Positions 16,744 to 25,392 are shown, numbered from the stretch's first letter. The stretch: 64,000 nucleotides of DNA from Gemmatimonadota bacterium (GCA_029262175.1 JAJCZV010000073.1:17475-81474), one strand, 5' to 3'. The notes: generated by a model from the sequence alone, not told the origin. Translations and numbers: made by a program.

Positions 16744-17622
16744 CTAGCTCCGGGGCGAGCGCAGGACGATGCCGATCCCGGCCAAGGTGACCGCGACGCC
16801 CGCTGTCTCGAGCGGGCTGATGCGCTCGCCATACAGCAAGGCAGCCAGCGCGAGTCCCAAGACCGGAACGAGAAAGAAAAGAAGGCTGAGTTGACCAACG
16901 TCTTCGCGCTGCACGAGCCAGTACCACAGCCACAGCGCGAATGCGGTCCCCGCGAGCGCCAGAAACAAGAGTACCGCCACGAATTCGGTGCCCCAAACGA
17001 TCTCGGCCTGACGCTCGAAGAGGCCGGAGGCGACGGCAAGAGGGAGGGCTCCGATCAAGAGCTGCCAGCCGGCGACCTGAAGGAGGGAGTCCGCGACGTC
17101 AAGGCGCTTGAGCAAGACCGTGGCCCCGGACGCGGCCGCGGCGGAGGTGAGAGGTAGAAGGAGCCCGACCGCGCCGGCTCTCGCGGGATCGGCGATCGCG
17201 GGCGACGCGATGAGGGCGACACCGATGCTCCCGAGGAGCAAGGCCCACGCCTTGGGCTTCGTGATCGGCTCCGCTAGAAAGACGGCCGCGAGGAGGATTA
17301 CCATGAGCGGTCCGGTATTCCCGAGTACCGATGAAATCCCAGCGCCCGTACGGCCGGGACTCATGAACATCGCCGCGTACCCGATCGAAGTGCTGAGGAC
17401 AGCGAGGGCGAGCGTCCCCCGCCACAGCCGGCGGGGCGGCAGCACCCCCTGCCTTGAAGCCCCCGCTATGATGACAAGAACGCTGCCTGCGAGCGCGCTG
17501 CGCAACGCCGCAAAGCGTAATTCAGGGGCGAACGCCAGACCGAACTTGATCGCCGAAAAACAAAGCGCGTAGATCCCGACGATCAGGAGCGCTAGCGCAA
17601 GGTGCCTTCGTGAGGTCAGCAC
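16744..17622 (-). CDS. EamA/DMT-family transporter
   Basis: This 292-residue protein has ten predicted helices in two similar halves. The first opens with GIYALCFSAIKFGLAFAPELRF and the second ends with LLYGERISPLETAGVAVTLAGIGIV. Both are EamA hallmarks (drug/metabolite transporter superfamily, RhaT/YedA-like). Such carriers usually export small metabolites or amino acids; the substrate cannot be read here. The start is GTG at 17622. It follows the sulfocyanin gene by 45 bp on the same strand and could be co-transcribed with it. Confidence 0.85.
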   Translation of the reverse strand: MLTSRRHLALALLIVGIYALCFSAIKFGLAFAPELRFAALRSALAGSVLVIIAGASRQGVLPPRRLWRGTLALAVLSTSIGYAAMFMSPGRTGAGISSVLGNTGPLMVILLAAVFLAEPITKPKAWALLLGSIGVALIASPAIADPARAGAVGLLLPLTSAAAASGATVLLKRLDVADSLLQVAGWQLLIGALPLAVASGLFERQAEIVWGTEFVAVLLFLALAGTAFALWLWYWLVQREDVGQLSLLFFLVPVLGLALAALLYGERISPLETAGVAVTLAGIGIVLRSPRS

Positions 17623-17667
17623 GCTCTATCACCGTCCCCGACCGCCGGGTGCGGCTTTCGCCCGACG

Positions 17668-18222
17668 TCAGTCGCCGGGATCGAAGCTCACGCCCCCGCT
17701 CGACGACACCTTCACCGTGATCCACATACCCGTCAACGCGTGGGCGGGTATGTAGCACACGAGTGCGTAGGTGCCCGCTTGCTCGGCGGTGAACGTCACG
17801 GTCTCCGACTGTCCGGGCAGGGTCGAGTCGGTCATGCTCGTCGGATTCGAGCTCATACCGCCCACAAACACGGGCGTTGGCCCGTCGAACATCGCGGGGA
17901 AGGGCGTTTGGATCTCGCCGATCCCAATGCTGTGCGGCACGGCCGGATCGTCGTTTCGAAACTCGATGACCACGCGGTACCCGACCGGGATCGTCAGCGT
18001 GGCCGCTCCCTTCGCGTAGCCGTTGAAGTTCCAGCGGAAATTGTCCTCGGTCATCCCGGCTACGATGTCGAGCGTGACTTGGCGCGCAGACGGATCTACG
18101 TCGATCCAATCCGCGCCGGCGCTGGATCCGTTTTGGGCGACCAACGGGAGGGCGCTGAGCTGGATACCGGCGAGCATCAAGAGGGTTAGCAGACTGTGGA
18201 GGAGGGGGGATCGTACATTCAT
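17668..18222 (-). CDS. Sulfocyanin-like blue copper protein
   Basis: This 184-residue protein has a signal peptide ending near LPLVAQ. A sulfocyanin-type domain follows: WNFNGYAKGAATLTIPVGY, His in AVPHSIGIG, and the type 1 copper ligands Cys-x4-His-x4-Met in VCYIPAHALTGMW. Sulfocyanin is best known as an electron carrier of archaeal respiratory chains, and homologues occur in some bacteria. Here it lies downstream of the strongest phased-repeat promoter of the window, so copper-induced expression is likely. It may carry electrons or sequester periplasmic copper. Confidence 0.85.
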   Translation of the reverse strand: MNVRSPLLHSLLTLLMLAGIQLSALPLVAQNGSSAGADWIDVDPSARQVTLDIVAGMTEDNFRWNFNGYAKGAATLTIPVGYRVVIEFRNDDPAVPHSIGIGEIQTPFPAMFDGPTPVFVGGMSSNPTSMTDSTLPGQSETVTFTAEQAGTYALVCYIPAHALTGMWITVKVSSSGGVSFDPGD

Positions 18223-18284
18223 TATCTTAACACTCGTATGAGGTTCTCGGATTTGGTCCGGCTGACATCAAAACTTCATGTGTG

Positions 18285-18340
18285 ACCTTACTTCTCGATA
18301 CATGAAGGAGTCATGAAGAAGTCATGAAGCGATGATGAAG
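18285..18340 (-). promoter_or_regulatory. Four-fold 11-bp-phased response-regulator promoter for sulfocyanin
   Basis: The plus strand shows ATGAAG at 18302, 18313, 18324 and 18335, all identical and exactly 11 bp apart. Read toward the sulfocyanin gene they are CTTCAT repeats. Eleven bases after the last one comes TAAGGT, a plausible -10, about 63 bp before the ATG. PhoB/OmpR-type regulators bind head-to-tail direct repeats of 11-bp period that replace the -35. This is the clearest copy of that design in the window. Confidence 0.75.
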
Positions 18341-18359
18341 ATAACCCGATCGCGGCAGA

Positions 18360-18965
18360 CTAATTCCCGGAAGCCGAACCCGTCTTTTCGAGCATAGCGA
18401 GAAAGGCGAGCGCCGGGTCCTTGAACTGGGCGTGACGGAGGACGTCCCAGTGCTCGCGAAGATACGAGCGGAGAAAGCTCGCCACGTGTGCCAACGTCAA
18501 TGTGACGTCTACGCCCCGCAGCCGTGGTGCCGTCCCGCCAAATGCAACAAGTCGCACTTGATGCCCATCGTGCGTCCGGGCCACGCCTCGGCGAAGAAGA
18601 TGCTGAACGACCTCATCTGCGTCAGCGGTGGTACAGCAACCGAAGCGGGCGAGCGCGGTCCGCAGCACGGCGGGGTCCCGCGCCGCGCGATTGAGAACAG
18701 CCCTTCCCTCCTTCACCTCTCCGATCAGCATGTCGGTCCGGTTAGGGGGGCACCCCAACTCCGAGTCGGGCTCGAACACCATCTCTTCGTCCGAGCTGCC
18801 CTGCACCCGCCGACCCGCGCCGGGAAATCGAACAGCCATCAGGTCCAAGTCGGTCGCGACCCGGTACCCGGCTCCCTTTTGAGCCTCGAGAATCGGGTAC
18901 TCCGAGACGGTGAAATACCCGTTTACCCGCAGGTACGCTTGGACCAACGACACCGACATGTCCAT
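18360..18965 (-). CDS. Hypothetical protein, possible PD-(D/E)XK nuclease-like fold
   Basis: This 201-residue soluble protein shows a pattern like a restriction-nuclease core: YFTVSEYPILEA, then TDLDLMAVRF, then DMLIGEVKEGRAVLN (an Asp followed by Glu-x-Lys). A helical C-terminal half has no recognised domain. The Asp and the E-x-K pair would form a metal-dependent catalytic site if the fold is right. It starts eight bases after the membrane cupredoxin stop, so it is the third gene of the CopA unit. Why a nuclease-like protein would sit there is unknown. The fold call is by motif only. Confidence 0.5.
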   Translation of the reverse strand: MDMSVSLVQAYLRVNGYFTVSEYPILEAQKGAGYRVATDLDLMAVRFPGAGRRVQGSSDEEMVFEPDSELGCPPNRTDMLIGEVKEGRAVLNRAARDPAVLRTALARFGCCTTADADEVVQHLLRRGVARTHDGHQVRLVAFGGTAPRLRGVDVTLTLAHVASFLRSYLREHWDVLRHAQFKDPALAFLAMLEKTGSASGN

Positions 18966-18973
18966 GGGGCCGC

Positions 18974-19387
18974 TCAGCCTAGCTCTTCAGAGGTCGGTGG
19001 CGCCGCGCCATCCGTCACGACGAGCTTGCCCCTCAGCATCCCCATCTGGCACGCGAAGTCGTACTCGCCGGGCACCATTTCGTCGAGCTCGATGGTGACG
19101 TCCTCATCTACCGGAAGCCGGCGCGAGATGTCGAAGTCGGGGAACGTCACCACCTCGCTACATGACGCCGTCTCCCGGCGCGTGAAGTGAAGTCGCGCAG
19201 GACGGTGCGAAGACAACACGATCAGGTTGGGGTTATAGCCGCCGCGAACGCGGATGTACACCTCCTGCACGCCACCGTCAGCAAGCACGGCGACGGATCG
19301 TGGTTTCTCGGATAGCCAAAAGTACCACACGATCCAGACGATCGTCGCCAGTGCGGCCAGATTTACGAGAATCACATTGGTGGTCAT
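18974..19387 (-). CDS. Membrane-anchored cupredoxin-like protein
   Basis: This 137-residue protein has one N-terminal membrane helix (ILVNLAALATIVWIVWYFWL) and then a small beta-rich domain. That domain matches the cupredoxin type found beside or fused to copper ATPases: possible ligands are Cys in TASCSEVVTF and Cys/Met in FACQMGMLRGKLVV. The domain would face the periplasm and may accept copper from CopA. Its ATG lies one base from the CopA stop, and GGAGG inside the CopA end provides the ribosome site, which points to coupled translation. Confidence 0.78.
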   Translation of the reverse strand: MTTNVILVNLAALATIVWIVWYFWLSEKPRSVAVLADGGVQEVYIRVRGGYNPNLIVLSSHRPARLHFTRRETASCSEVVTFPDFDISRRLPVDEDVTIELDEMVPGEYDFACQMGMLRGKLVVTDGAAPPTSEELG

Positions 19388-19388
19388 A

Positions 19389-21920
19389 TCAGCCTCCCGT
19401 CGGTTCGTAGTAGCGCAGCCGGTTCGCGTTCGTCACAACAGTGACCGAGCTAAACGCCATGGCCGCGCCTGCGATGAGCGGCGACAACAAGAGCCCGAAC
19501 ACCGGATAGAGGACACCGGCGGCCAGGGGCACGCCGAGCGAGTTGTAGAAGAAGGCTCCGAAAAGATTCTGCCGGATATTCCGGAACGTCTGCTTAGAGA
19601 TATCGATTGCCAACACGACACCCATCAAGGATCCGCCGACCAGCGTCACGTCGGCGGCTTCGATCGCGACATCGGTACCCGTACCGATGGCGATCCCCAC
19701 ATCCGCTTGCGCGAGAGCTGGCGCGTCGTTGATGCCATCCCCCACCATCGCGACCCGCCTACCATCCGCCTGCAAACCAGCGATGTGGTCGGTTTTGTCA
19801 TCGGGCAGCACGTCGGCTAGCACCCGGTCGATCCCTACCTGTCGCGCGATCGCGAGGGCGGTCCGCTCGTTGTCTCCCGTAAGCATCACCACTTCGAGGC
19901 CGAGCTTGTGGAACCTCTCCACTGCGGCAACCGAATCTTCCTTGATCTGGTCGGCCACTGCGATGAGGCCGGCTGCCCGCCTGTCCACGGCCACGTACAT
20001 CGGCGTCTTGCCCTCTTCCGATAGCGCGGTCGCCTGAGCCTCCAGATCACCCAAGTCAACGCCGCCGTCGGTCATGAGCTTTCGGTTGCCAAGCCAAACG
20101 TCTCGACCGTCGATGAATGCGGAGATTCCATGCCCCGCGATCGCTTTGAAATCGGTTGCCTTTGAAAGCACGAGACCTCGATCCTTCGCTCCCTCGACGA
20201 TCGCCTCGCCCAGAGGATGCTCTGACCCGCGTTCCGCGCTCGCGGCGAGGCGCAGCACTTCCGACTCCTCGACATCACCAACGGCGATGATGTCCGTAAT
20301 CGCCGGCGCTCCCTTGGTAATCGTCCCCGTCTTGTCCAGCACGATCGTGTCGAGCCCTCGAGCGGCTTGCAGCGCCGCACCGTTGCGGATCAGTACGCCG
20401 TGCTCAGCCGCCTTGCCGACTCCGACCATGAGAGACATGGGGGTAGCCAGCCCAAGGGCGCACGGGCAGGCGATGATGAGAACGGTAACGGCGACGACGA
20501 TCGCATACGTGAGCGCGGGCGCCGGGCCGAGCGTAAACCACGCGGCGAAGGAGAGGACCGCGATGATCATGACTGCGGGGACGAAGTAGCTCGACACGAC
20601 GTCAACCGTGCGCGCGATCGGGGGCTTCGAGCCCTGGGCTTCTTGGACCATACGAACGATCTGTGCGAGCGCGGTGTCCTTGCCGACTTTCGTCGCTCGA
20701 AAACGAAAGCTTCCGGTCTTGTTGATCGTGGCCCCGATCACCTCATCCTCGGGCCCCTTCTCCACGGGAAGGCTCTCGCCCGTGACCATCGACTCGTCGA
20801 GCGCGCTGTGGCCGTCCACGATGACGCCGTCGACGGGGACGCTTTCGCCGGGCCGGACGACAACGATATCGGCGACTACCACCTCTTCGACCGGGATGTC
20901 GACCTCGGAGCCATCTCGGACCACGCGCGCGGTCTTGGCTTGCAGATCGAGCAGTTTGCGGATCGCCTCGGACGTTCGGCCTTTGGCCCGGACCTCGAGC
21001 GCCTGACCTAGAACGACGAGAGTGATGACGACCGCAGCGACATCGAAGAACGGCTCCGCGGTTCCTTCAGGAAACAGCGCCGGTACGAGCACGGCCACCG
21101 TCGAGTATACCCACGCAGCCCCAGTTCCAAGCGCAATCAGCGTGTTCATGTCGGCGCTTCGGTGCCGTATCGCGGCCCATCCACGCGTAAAGAACTGCCC
21201 ACCAGAATAGACCAACACGGGGATCGTGAGGACCGCGGTCGCAAGCCAAATAAGCCGGATCGTATCCATCGAAAGGGCGCGAAGACCCGGCACCCAATTG
21301 GGGTAGGCCGTGACCAACACCGGGATCGAGACGCCCAATCCAAACCAGAACTTCCGCATGAGCGCCCGGTACTCGTGAGCTCGCTCGTTGCCCTCGGCCT
21401 CCGGAGAGTCGGCCCCGACCTCCGGGCTGGTCTGGTACCCGTGGGACTCGATGGCCTCGCGGATGTCGGACACGTTCGCTTGCGATGGCAGGTAATCCAC
21501 ATCGGCGGTCTCGGTACCAAGACTCACGGTCACCCGTTGCACGCCCGGCGTGCGCTCGAGCGCATCCTCTATACCGGCGACGCAACTCGCGCAGTGCATC
21601 CCGACGATCTTGAGACGGAGGTGCTCCTCGCCGACCACGAAGCCCGCCTCGGCGAGGTGGTTGATTAGCCGACGTGTGTCGGACGCCATCGCGGACGTCG
21701 TAAAGCGCGCGATGCCAGTAACGGGACTCACGTGCGCGGCGCCGACGCCTGGATAGGCGCGTAGCACACTCTCCAGCCGCCGAGCCGTTTCCTGATTGAG
21801 AGATCGAAACCTAAGCTGCAGCTCGACCTCGCTGGAGCCCGCATCGTCGCGGTGCATCTGCGCGGCTGCCACGTTTTTCGCAGGGCTGCGATCGGTCGGC
21901 GACTTCGTCGTGTCGAGCAT
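19389..21920 (-). CDS. copA: Copper-exporting P-type ATPase (CopA type)
   Basis: This 843-residue protein has two N-terminal HMA domains. The first (about 33-98) lacks cysteines; the second has GMHCASC at 107-113. The membrane metal motif CPC is at 485-487, the phosphorylated Asp is Asp529 in [18 protein letters not shown] carries the HP motif, and the last helices contain the YN and MAFSS motifs of Cu(I) pumps. It exports Cu(I) from the cytoplasm. I chose the ATG at 21920; a GTG six bases earlier is possible. It heads a unit with the membrane cupredoxin and the nuclease-like protein. Its promoter has phased repeats, and the two-component genes lie just upstream. Confidence 0.95.
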   Translation of the reverse strand: MLDTTKSPTDRSPAKNVAAAQMHRDDAGSSEVELQLRFRSLNQETARRLESVLRAYPGVGAAHVSPVTGIARFTTSAMASDTRRLINHLAEAGFVVGEEHLRLKIVGMHCASCVAGIEDALERTPGVQRVTVSLGTETADVDYLPSQANVSDIREAIESHGYQTSPEVGADSPEAEGNERAHEYRALMRKFWFGLGVSIPVLVTAYPNWVPGLRALSMDTIRLIWLATAVLTIPVLVYSGGQFFTRGWAAIRHRSADMNTLIALGTGAAWVYSTVAVLVPALFPEGTAEPFFDVAAVVITLVVLGQALEVRAKGRTSEAIRKLLDLQAKTARVVRDGSEVDIPVEEVVVADIVVVRPGESVPVDGVIVDGHSALDESMVTGESLPVEKGPEDEVIGATINKTGSFRFRATKVGKDTALAQIVRMVQEAQGSKPPIARTVDVVSSYFVPAVMIIAVLSFAAWFTLGPAPALTYAIVVAVTVLIIACPCALGLATPMSLMVGVGKAAEHGVLIRNGAALQAARGLDTIVLDKTGTITKGAPAITDIIAVGDVEESEVLRLAASAERGSEHPLGEAIVEGAKDRGLVLSKATDFKAIAGHGISAFIDGRDVWLGNRKLMTDGGVDLGDLEAQATALSEEGKTPMYVAVDRRAAGLIAVADQIKEDSVAAVERFHKLGLEVVMLTGDNERTALAIARQVGIDRVLADVLPDDKTDHIAGLQADGRRVAMVGDGINDAPALAQADVGIAIGTGTDVAIEAADVTLVGGSLMGVVLAIDISKQTFRNIRQNLFGAFFYNSLGVPLAAGVLYPVFGLLLSPLIAGAAMAFSSVTVVTNANRLRYYEPTGG

Positions 21921-21961
21921 GAGCACATCTCCAGGGGATCCGGCTAGATTTGGTGCTCCGA

Positions 21962-22005
21962 GTTTACCCTCCGATCGGTGAAGCCTGTCGTAAGGAAACG
22001 TGAAG
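21962..22005 (-). promoter_or_regulatory. Phased-repeat promoter facing copA
   Basis: Leftward, CTTCA (22001-22005), CTTAC (21990-21994) and CTTCA (21979-21983) lie at 11-bp steps. After the final hexamer come 11 bp and TAAACT (21961-21966 region), a good -10. The copA ATG is about 40 bp further. It lies in the gap behind the kinase gene, so copA can be controlled apart from the two-component operon. Confidence 0.65.
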
Positions 22006-22052
22006 ACTTGTTCACGTGTGCGACTGGTTGCTGGGCCGGCGTGGTGGCGTGA

Positions 22053-23489
22053 TCAGGCTGTTTGTGCCCGTTCGCTCTCACTGTGACGGGTCGCCTGAGG
22101 CAGTTTGACACGAAAGCGGGCGCCTCCCGTCGGGCGGGTGTTGGCGGCGACGGTTCCCTCGTGAGCCTCGGCGATCGCCTTGACGATGGCCAACCCGAGA
22201 CCGGTCCCCTCGATCGATCCGCGCGAAGGGTCTTCTCGTTGAAACCGTTCGAATATCTTCGACTCGGCGCCCTCCCGGATGCCCGGCCCCGTGTCGGACA
22301 CATCGAGCACGACTGTCCCATCAATCGAGCCCACATCGACTTCCACTCGACCGCCTGGCGTAGTGAACTTGACGGCGTTGTCGAGAAGGTTCCAGATCAA
22401 GCGACCCAAAAGGCCCGGATCACAGGAGACCGATGTAGGCAAAGGTGCGTTCAGGTTGATCGCTATGCTCTTCGCGTCGGCTTGGCTCCTGATCCTGTCG
22501 ATGCTGTCGGCTGCGAGTTCTCTCAGATCCAATTCCGCCAAACGCGGTCTCATCACACCGGAGTCCGAACGGGCAAGCGTCAGCAGGTCCGCCGCCAGAT
22601 CCGATAGTCGCTCGGTTTCCTCCAGTGCACTTTCGATCACGCGACGGTACTCCTCGGGCGGCCGGTCTCTGCGGAGCGCGAGCTCCAACTCGCCGCGCAA
22701 CGCCGTGAGTGGCGATCGGAGCTCATGACTCGCGTCCGCAGTAAACCGCCGCTGGGCCTCGAAACTAGAGTCGATCCGGTCCAACATGGTGTTCAGGACG
22801 CGCACCAGGCGCTCATATTCTTGTATGTCGGCGTGTGCACCAATGCGTCGACCGAGCGTGCCGGCGCCGATCTCCTCGGTCTGGTCGATGATCTCATGGA
22901 CCGGGACAATGGCTCGATTTCCAAGCCACCAACTCCCGAGCAAAGTCGCTCCCGTCACCAGAATAAGCGTCCCGGCAAGAAAGTACCGAACCAGCGAGAG
23001 CGTTCGATCTCTCGCTTCGAGCGGGGCCGCAACCTGGAGCACGTGTGGCGCGTGCGCGGGCCCCATGCGTCCGAGGGGATAGTACAGCGACCGCACCTCG
23101 ACCCCGTCGAGCACGTCCTCATCCCAGGCAATTGCCCCTTCGATCGCACGAGCTAGGCTGATCGTGTCGAGAGGGAGGTCGCGGGTCAGAGAACCGCTGC
23201 GCACCAAACTTTCGCCGGCATCATTCCAAACTTGCACGTAGCGGTTCATGTCGTGCAGCGAAGCGGCTTCCTCGGGTGTGAGATCCCACTCGTGAAGATG
23301 CATCTCCCCGCTCGGATCATCCGTCACCGCGGCTGCCTGGATGGAAGCGATGCTAAATAGGCTTGCCTCGATTTGCCGGTCGAGGACCGCTGTCAACGCA
23401 AGATAACCGCACACCGCGATCACGAAGACGGCCAGCGCCATGGCCGCCGTGAAACGGGACGCGAGTTGCGCCCGAAACGATCGGATCAC
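22053..23489 (-). CDS. cusS: Sensor histidine kinase, CusS-like
   Basis: This 478-residue kinase has two membrane helices (about 15-37 and 168-190) that bracket a periplasmic sensor of about 130 residues containing HLHEWD and a few Met. A HAMP linker follows, then the phospho-acceptor His255 in DASHELRSPLTALRGE. The ATPase domain has the N, G1 (DTGPGI) and G2 (GTGLGLAIV) boxes. Family members paired with OmpR-type regulators beside copA and cusCBA sense periplasmic Cu(I)/Ag(I). The GTG start overlaps the regulator stop (GTGA), so translation is coupled. The copper ligand is inferred from context. Confidence 0.9.
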   Translation of the reverse strand: MIRSFRAQLASRFTAAMALAVFVIAVCGYLALTAVLDRQIEASLFSIASIQAAAVTDDPSGEMHLHEWDLTPEEAASLHDMNRYVQVWNDAGESLVRSGSLTRDLPLDTISLARAIEGAIAWDEDVLDGVEVRSLYYPLGRMGPAHAPHVLQVAAPLEARDRTLSLVRYFLAGTLILVTGATLLGSWWLGNRAIVPVHEIIDQTEEIGAGTLGRRIGAHADIQEYERLVRVLNTMLDRIDSSFEAQRRFTADASHELRSPLTALRGELELALRRDRPPEEYRRVIESALEETERLSDLAADLLTLARSDSGVMRPRLAELDLRELAADSIDRIRSQADAKSIAINLNAPLPTSVSCDPGLLGRLIWNLLDNAVKFTTPGGRVEVDVGSIDGTVVLDVSDTGPGIREGAESKIFERFQREDPSRGSIEGTGLGLAIVKAIAEAHEGTVAANTRPTGGARFRVKLPQATRHSESERAQTA

Positions 23490-24163
23490 TCCGGGGGATC
23501 CTCGCTAAAGATATAGCCCACGCCTCGCATGGTATGTATGAGCGGTTGGCCGTGTTCGCGAAGCTTGTGGCGCAAGTTTGCGACGTGCACATCTACGACG
23601 TTGCTCATCGGATCGAAATGCAGATCCCACACCTTTTCCAACAACTCGGTCCGTCGTACGACCTGCTCGAAGTGGAGCAGGAAGTACTCGAGCAGTTGGA
23701 ACTCCTTAGGGGTGAGGTGGAGTCTCTCGCCGCCGCGTGTCGCGACGTGACGAAGTCTGTCGAGCTCGACATCGGAGAAGACGAGGCGTTCCTGTCGGCG
23801 GGAACCGCCACGTCGGACCAACGCGCGGACGCGCGCCAACAACTCGTCGAAACTGAATGGCTTGGTAACGTAGTCGTCCGCGCCGGCGTCGAGTCCTCGA
23901 ACAATGTCTTCCGTAGCATCTCGTGCCGTGAGGAGAAGAACCGGCACAGCATTCCCCTGGTTGCGGAAGTCGTGAACGATCTCGTACCCGCTTTTGCCTG
24001 GAAGCATCACGTCCAGGATCAGCAGGTCGTAGTCGTAAACGCTCGCCTTTAGAGAACCATCGACGCCGTCATGGGCTACATCGACCGTATACCCCTCTTC
24101 TCTCAGCCCCTTCTCGACGAAGCTGGCGACCTTCTTGTTGTCCTCAACCACGAGGATCTTCAT
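23486..24163 (-). CDS. cusR: OmpR/PhoB-family response regulator, CusR-like
   Basis: This 225-residue regulator has a receiver domain with phospho-acceptor Asp51 (LLILDVMLPGKSG), a conserved LLLTA segment and Lys in VTKPF. A winged-helix DNA-binding domain follows (LTPKEFQLLEYFL, then VVDVHVANLRHKL and RGVGYIF). GGAGGG five bases before the ATG sets the start. It is first in the two-gene operon. Its own promoter region has three phased CTTCA-like repeats, so it is probably autoregulated. It is the best candidate to bind the 11-bp arrays found before other copper genes here. That link is inference from family behaviour and position. Confidence 0.92.
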   Translation of the reverse strand: MKILVVEDNKKVASFVEKGLREEGYTVDVAHDGVDGSLKASVYDYDLLILDVMLPGKSGYEIVHDFRNQGNAVPVLLLTARDATEDIVRGLDAGADDYVTKPFSFDELLARVRALVRRGGSRRQERLVFSDVELDRLRHVATRGGERLHLTPKEFQLLEYFLLHFEQVVRRTELLEKVWDLHFDPMSNVVDVHVANLRHKLREHGQPLIHTMRGVGYIFSEDPPE

Positions 24164-24479
24164 GGACCCTCCTTCGACGATGCGAACGCGGTTGTCCAGA
24201 GCCTTGCGTTCCAACCTCCCGGCTCGCGCGTGAACGTAGCCTGAGGCGATGATTAAGAATACTTAACGTGGGTCCGCCGGGTACTGCTCGCGAGGGGCGA
24301 ATGAAGACGCATTAAGGCCGATCTCACCGACCGTTCAGCTACGCTCCCCCACGTTCATGGTGCCGCGAACGATCTCACTCGGATCGTCGAACGCGGCGCC
24401 AGGGGCATGCCGATTGGGCTCCTCCTGACCCAATTACTTAGAAAGCAGAGCGACGACAATGAAGATCAACGAAGGAAGC
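24164..24479. promoter_or_regulatory. 316-bp divergent control region of cusR and the Spy-like gene
   Basis: No gene is seen. The left part holds the phased repeats facing cusR. An inverted motif TTAAGAATACTTAA overlaps them (24253-24266), and a TGAAG/TTAAG pair 10 bp apart is at 24302-24316. Toward the Spy-like gene, TCTCA (24322) and GTTCA (24333) are 11 bp apart but lack a convincing -10, so rightward control is unclear. Confidence 0.45.
24231..24257 (-). promoter_or_regulatory. Phased-repeat site facing cusR (autoregulation)
   Basis: On the plus strand TGAAC (24231), TGAGG (24242) and TTAAG (24253) keep the exact 11-bp step. Read leftward, 11 bp after the last hexamer comes GAGGTT, a weak -10. 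The cusR ATG is 68 bp further. Confidence 0.5.
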
Positions 24480-25100
24480 ATGGTCAAGAGAAGCATCGTC
24501 CTGATGGTAGGGATGATGGCCGGCCCGTCCCTGTTGACGGGGCAAGAACATCACCCACCGGAGAGTGGTGCCGCGAGCGAGGCGCAGCCGGGGCCCGACA
24601 TGTCCCAAATGATGGATATGGAGATGTGTATGAAGATGATGGGTGGCCAAGGCATGATGGGTGGCGAGGGCATGATGGGTGGCCAAGGCATGATGGGGGC
24701 CCAACCCGCCACGCTGCTCGGTCAGAAGGAAGCGCTCGGGCTCTCCGAGCCGCAGATCGAACGACTGGAAGCGCTTCGGAAGCGCGCGTTCGAGAGCCGG
24801 GACCGACACATGTCCGAGATGAGCCGGTTGGGCCAAAACATCTCTTCGGCCCTCGCGGAGACACCCCCGGACCTGGATCGGTTCGAGACCCTTATCGGCG
24901 AACAGGCTGAGATGCACGTGCAGACGCAAGTGGGTCGAGCCCGGCTAAGCCAAGAGGCGATATCGATCCTGACCGATGAGCAACGCTCTAACCTCCGTTA
25001 CGGGACGCGACTCATGCGGTCGATGATGGGGCGGATGACGGAAGGAGCGGTCGACTCCAAGGCGGAGCCGCACCAACACGGTGGGGATTCGCGGAACTGA
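24480..25100 (+). CDS. Met-rich Spy/CpxP-like periplasmic protein
   Basis: This 206-residue protein has a signal peptide (VKRSIVLMVGMMAGPSLLTG). A Met/Gly/His-rich segment with MMGGQG repeats follows, then a helical domain of the LTXXQ type (ALGLSEPQIERLEALRK; ILTDEQRSNLRYG). Spy/CpxP-like proteins are periplasmic chaperones or metal binders induced by envelope stress. The Met-rich part would suit Cu(I) or Ag(I). A start seven codons upstream (24459) is also possible; I chose 24480 because AAGGA precedes it and the signal peptide is then normal. It diverges from cusR. Confidence 0.75.
   Translation: MVKRSIVLMVGMMAGPSLLTGQEHHPPESGAASEAQPGPDMSQMMDMEMCMKMMGGQGMMGGEGMMGGQGMMGAQPATLLGQKEALGLSEPQIERLEALRKRAFESRDRHMSEMSRLGQNISSALAETPPDLDRFETLIGEQAEMHVQTQVGRARLSQEAISILTDEQRSNLRYGTRLMRSMMGRMTEGAVDSKAEPHQHGGDSRN
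24636..24695 (+). repeat. 18-bp in-frame tandem repeat coding Met-Met-Gly-Gly blocks
   Basis: Three 18-bp units beginning ATGATGGGTGGC start at 24636, 24654 and 24672, and a partial fourth starts at 24690. Units one and three are identical. They encode MMGGQG-type blocks, so copy-number change would alter the number of Met ligands without shifting the frame. Confidence 0.8.
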
Positions 25101-25115
25101 AATCAGGTGAAACTC

Positions 25116-25146
25116 GGCGGGTCGGCCCGGACGAGGCCGCCCCGCC
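25116..25146 (+). other. Intercistronic hairpin before the YHS gene
   Basis: GGCGGG-T-CGGCC pairs with GGCCG-C-CCCGCC around a seven-base loop, giving 11 GC-rich pairs with one internal mismatch. There is no U-tract. It lies between the Spy-like stop and the YHS start and could be an attenuating or mRNA-stabilising element. Confidence 0.45.
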
Positions 25147-25168
25147 CAACCACCCCAGGAGATGCAGG

Positions 25169-25357
25169 ATGAAAACCCAAGCGGATCCAGTGAAAAAGGT
25201 GCGCGATCCGGTGTGTGGCATGCGCTTCAAACCCGACAAGGCGGCTTCCATCGTCGAGTACCGCGGACGCACGATCTTCTTCTGCGCCGATGCCTGCCGT
25301 CGCCAGTTCGAAGCCGACCCTAAGCGGTACGTAAACGACGATGAGTCGCCTGAGTGA
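25169..25357 (+). CDS. YHS-domain protein, 62 aa
   Basis: This protein is a single YHS domain: DPVCGMRFKPDKAASIVEY, then FFCADACRRQFEADPKRYV. The Cys residues in VCGM and CADAC form the likely metal site. It is closer to the YHS tail of the ABC ATPase at 34.6-35.5 kb (DPVCGM) than to the YHS protein at 16.4 kb. It is cytoplasmic (no signal) and may hand copper to export ATPases. A ribosome-like CAGGAG lies before the ATG. It sits between the Spy-like gene and the Cus operon. Confidence 0.85.
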   Translation: MKTQADPVKKVRDPVCGMRFKPDKAASIVEYRGRTIFFCADACRRQFEADPKRYVNDDESPE

Positions 25358-25392
25358 CCCGCCGTAGCTACGCCCCGAATTCGTGAAGAAGG

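Noticed and set aside
24322..24360. A rightward phased-repeat promoter for the Spy-like gene
   Set aside because: Only two weak repeats (TCTCA, GTTCA) keep the 11-bp step and no acceptable -10 follows at the usual distance, so it was not listed as a site.
24636..24695. CRISPR-like repeat
   Set aside because: The units are directly abutting, in frame, and code for Met/Gly blocks; there are no spacers and no cas genes in the window.
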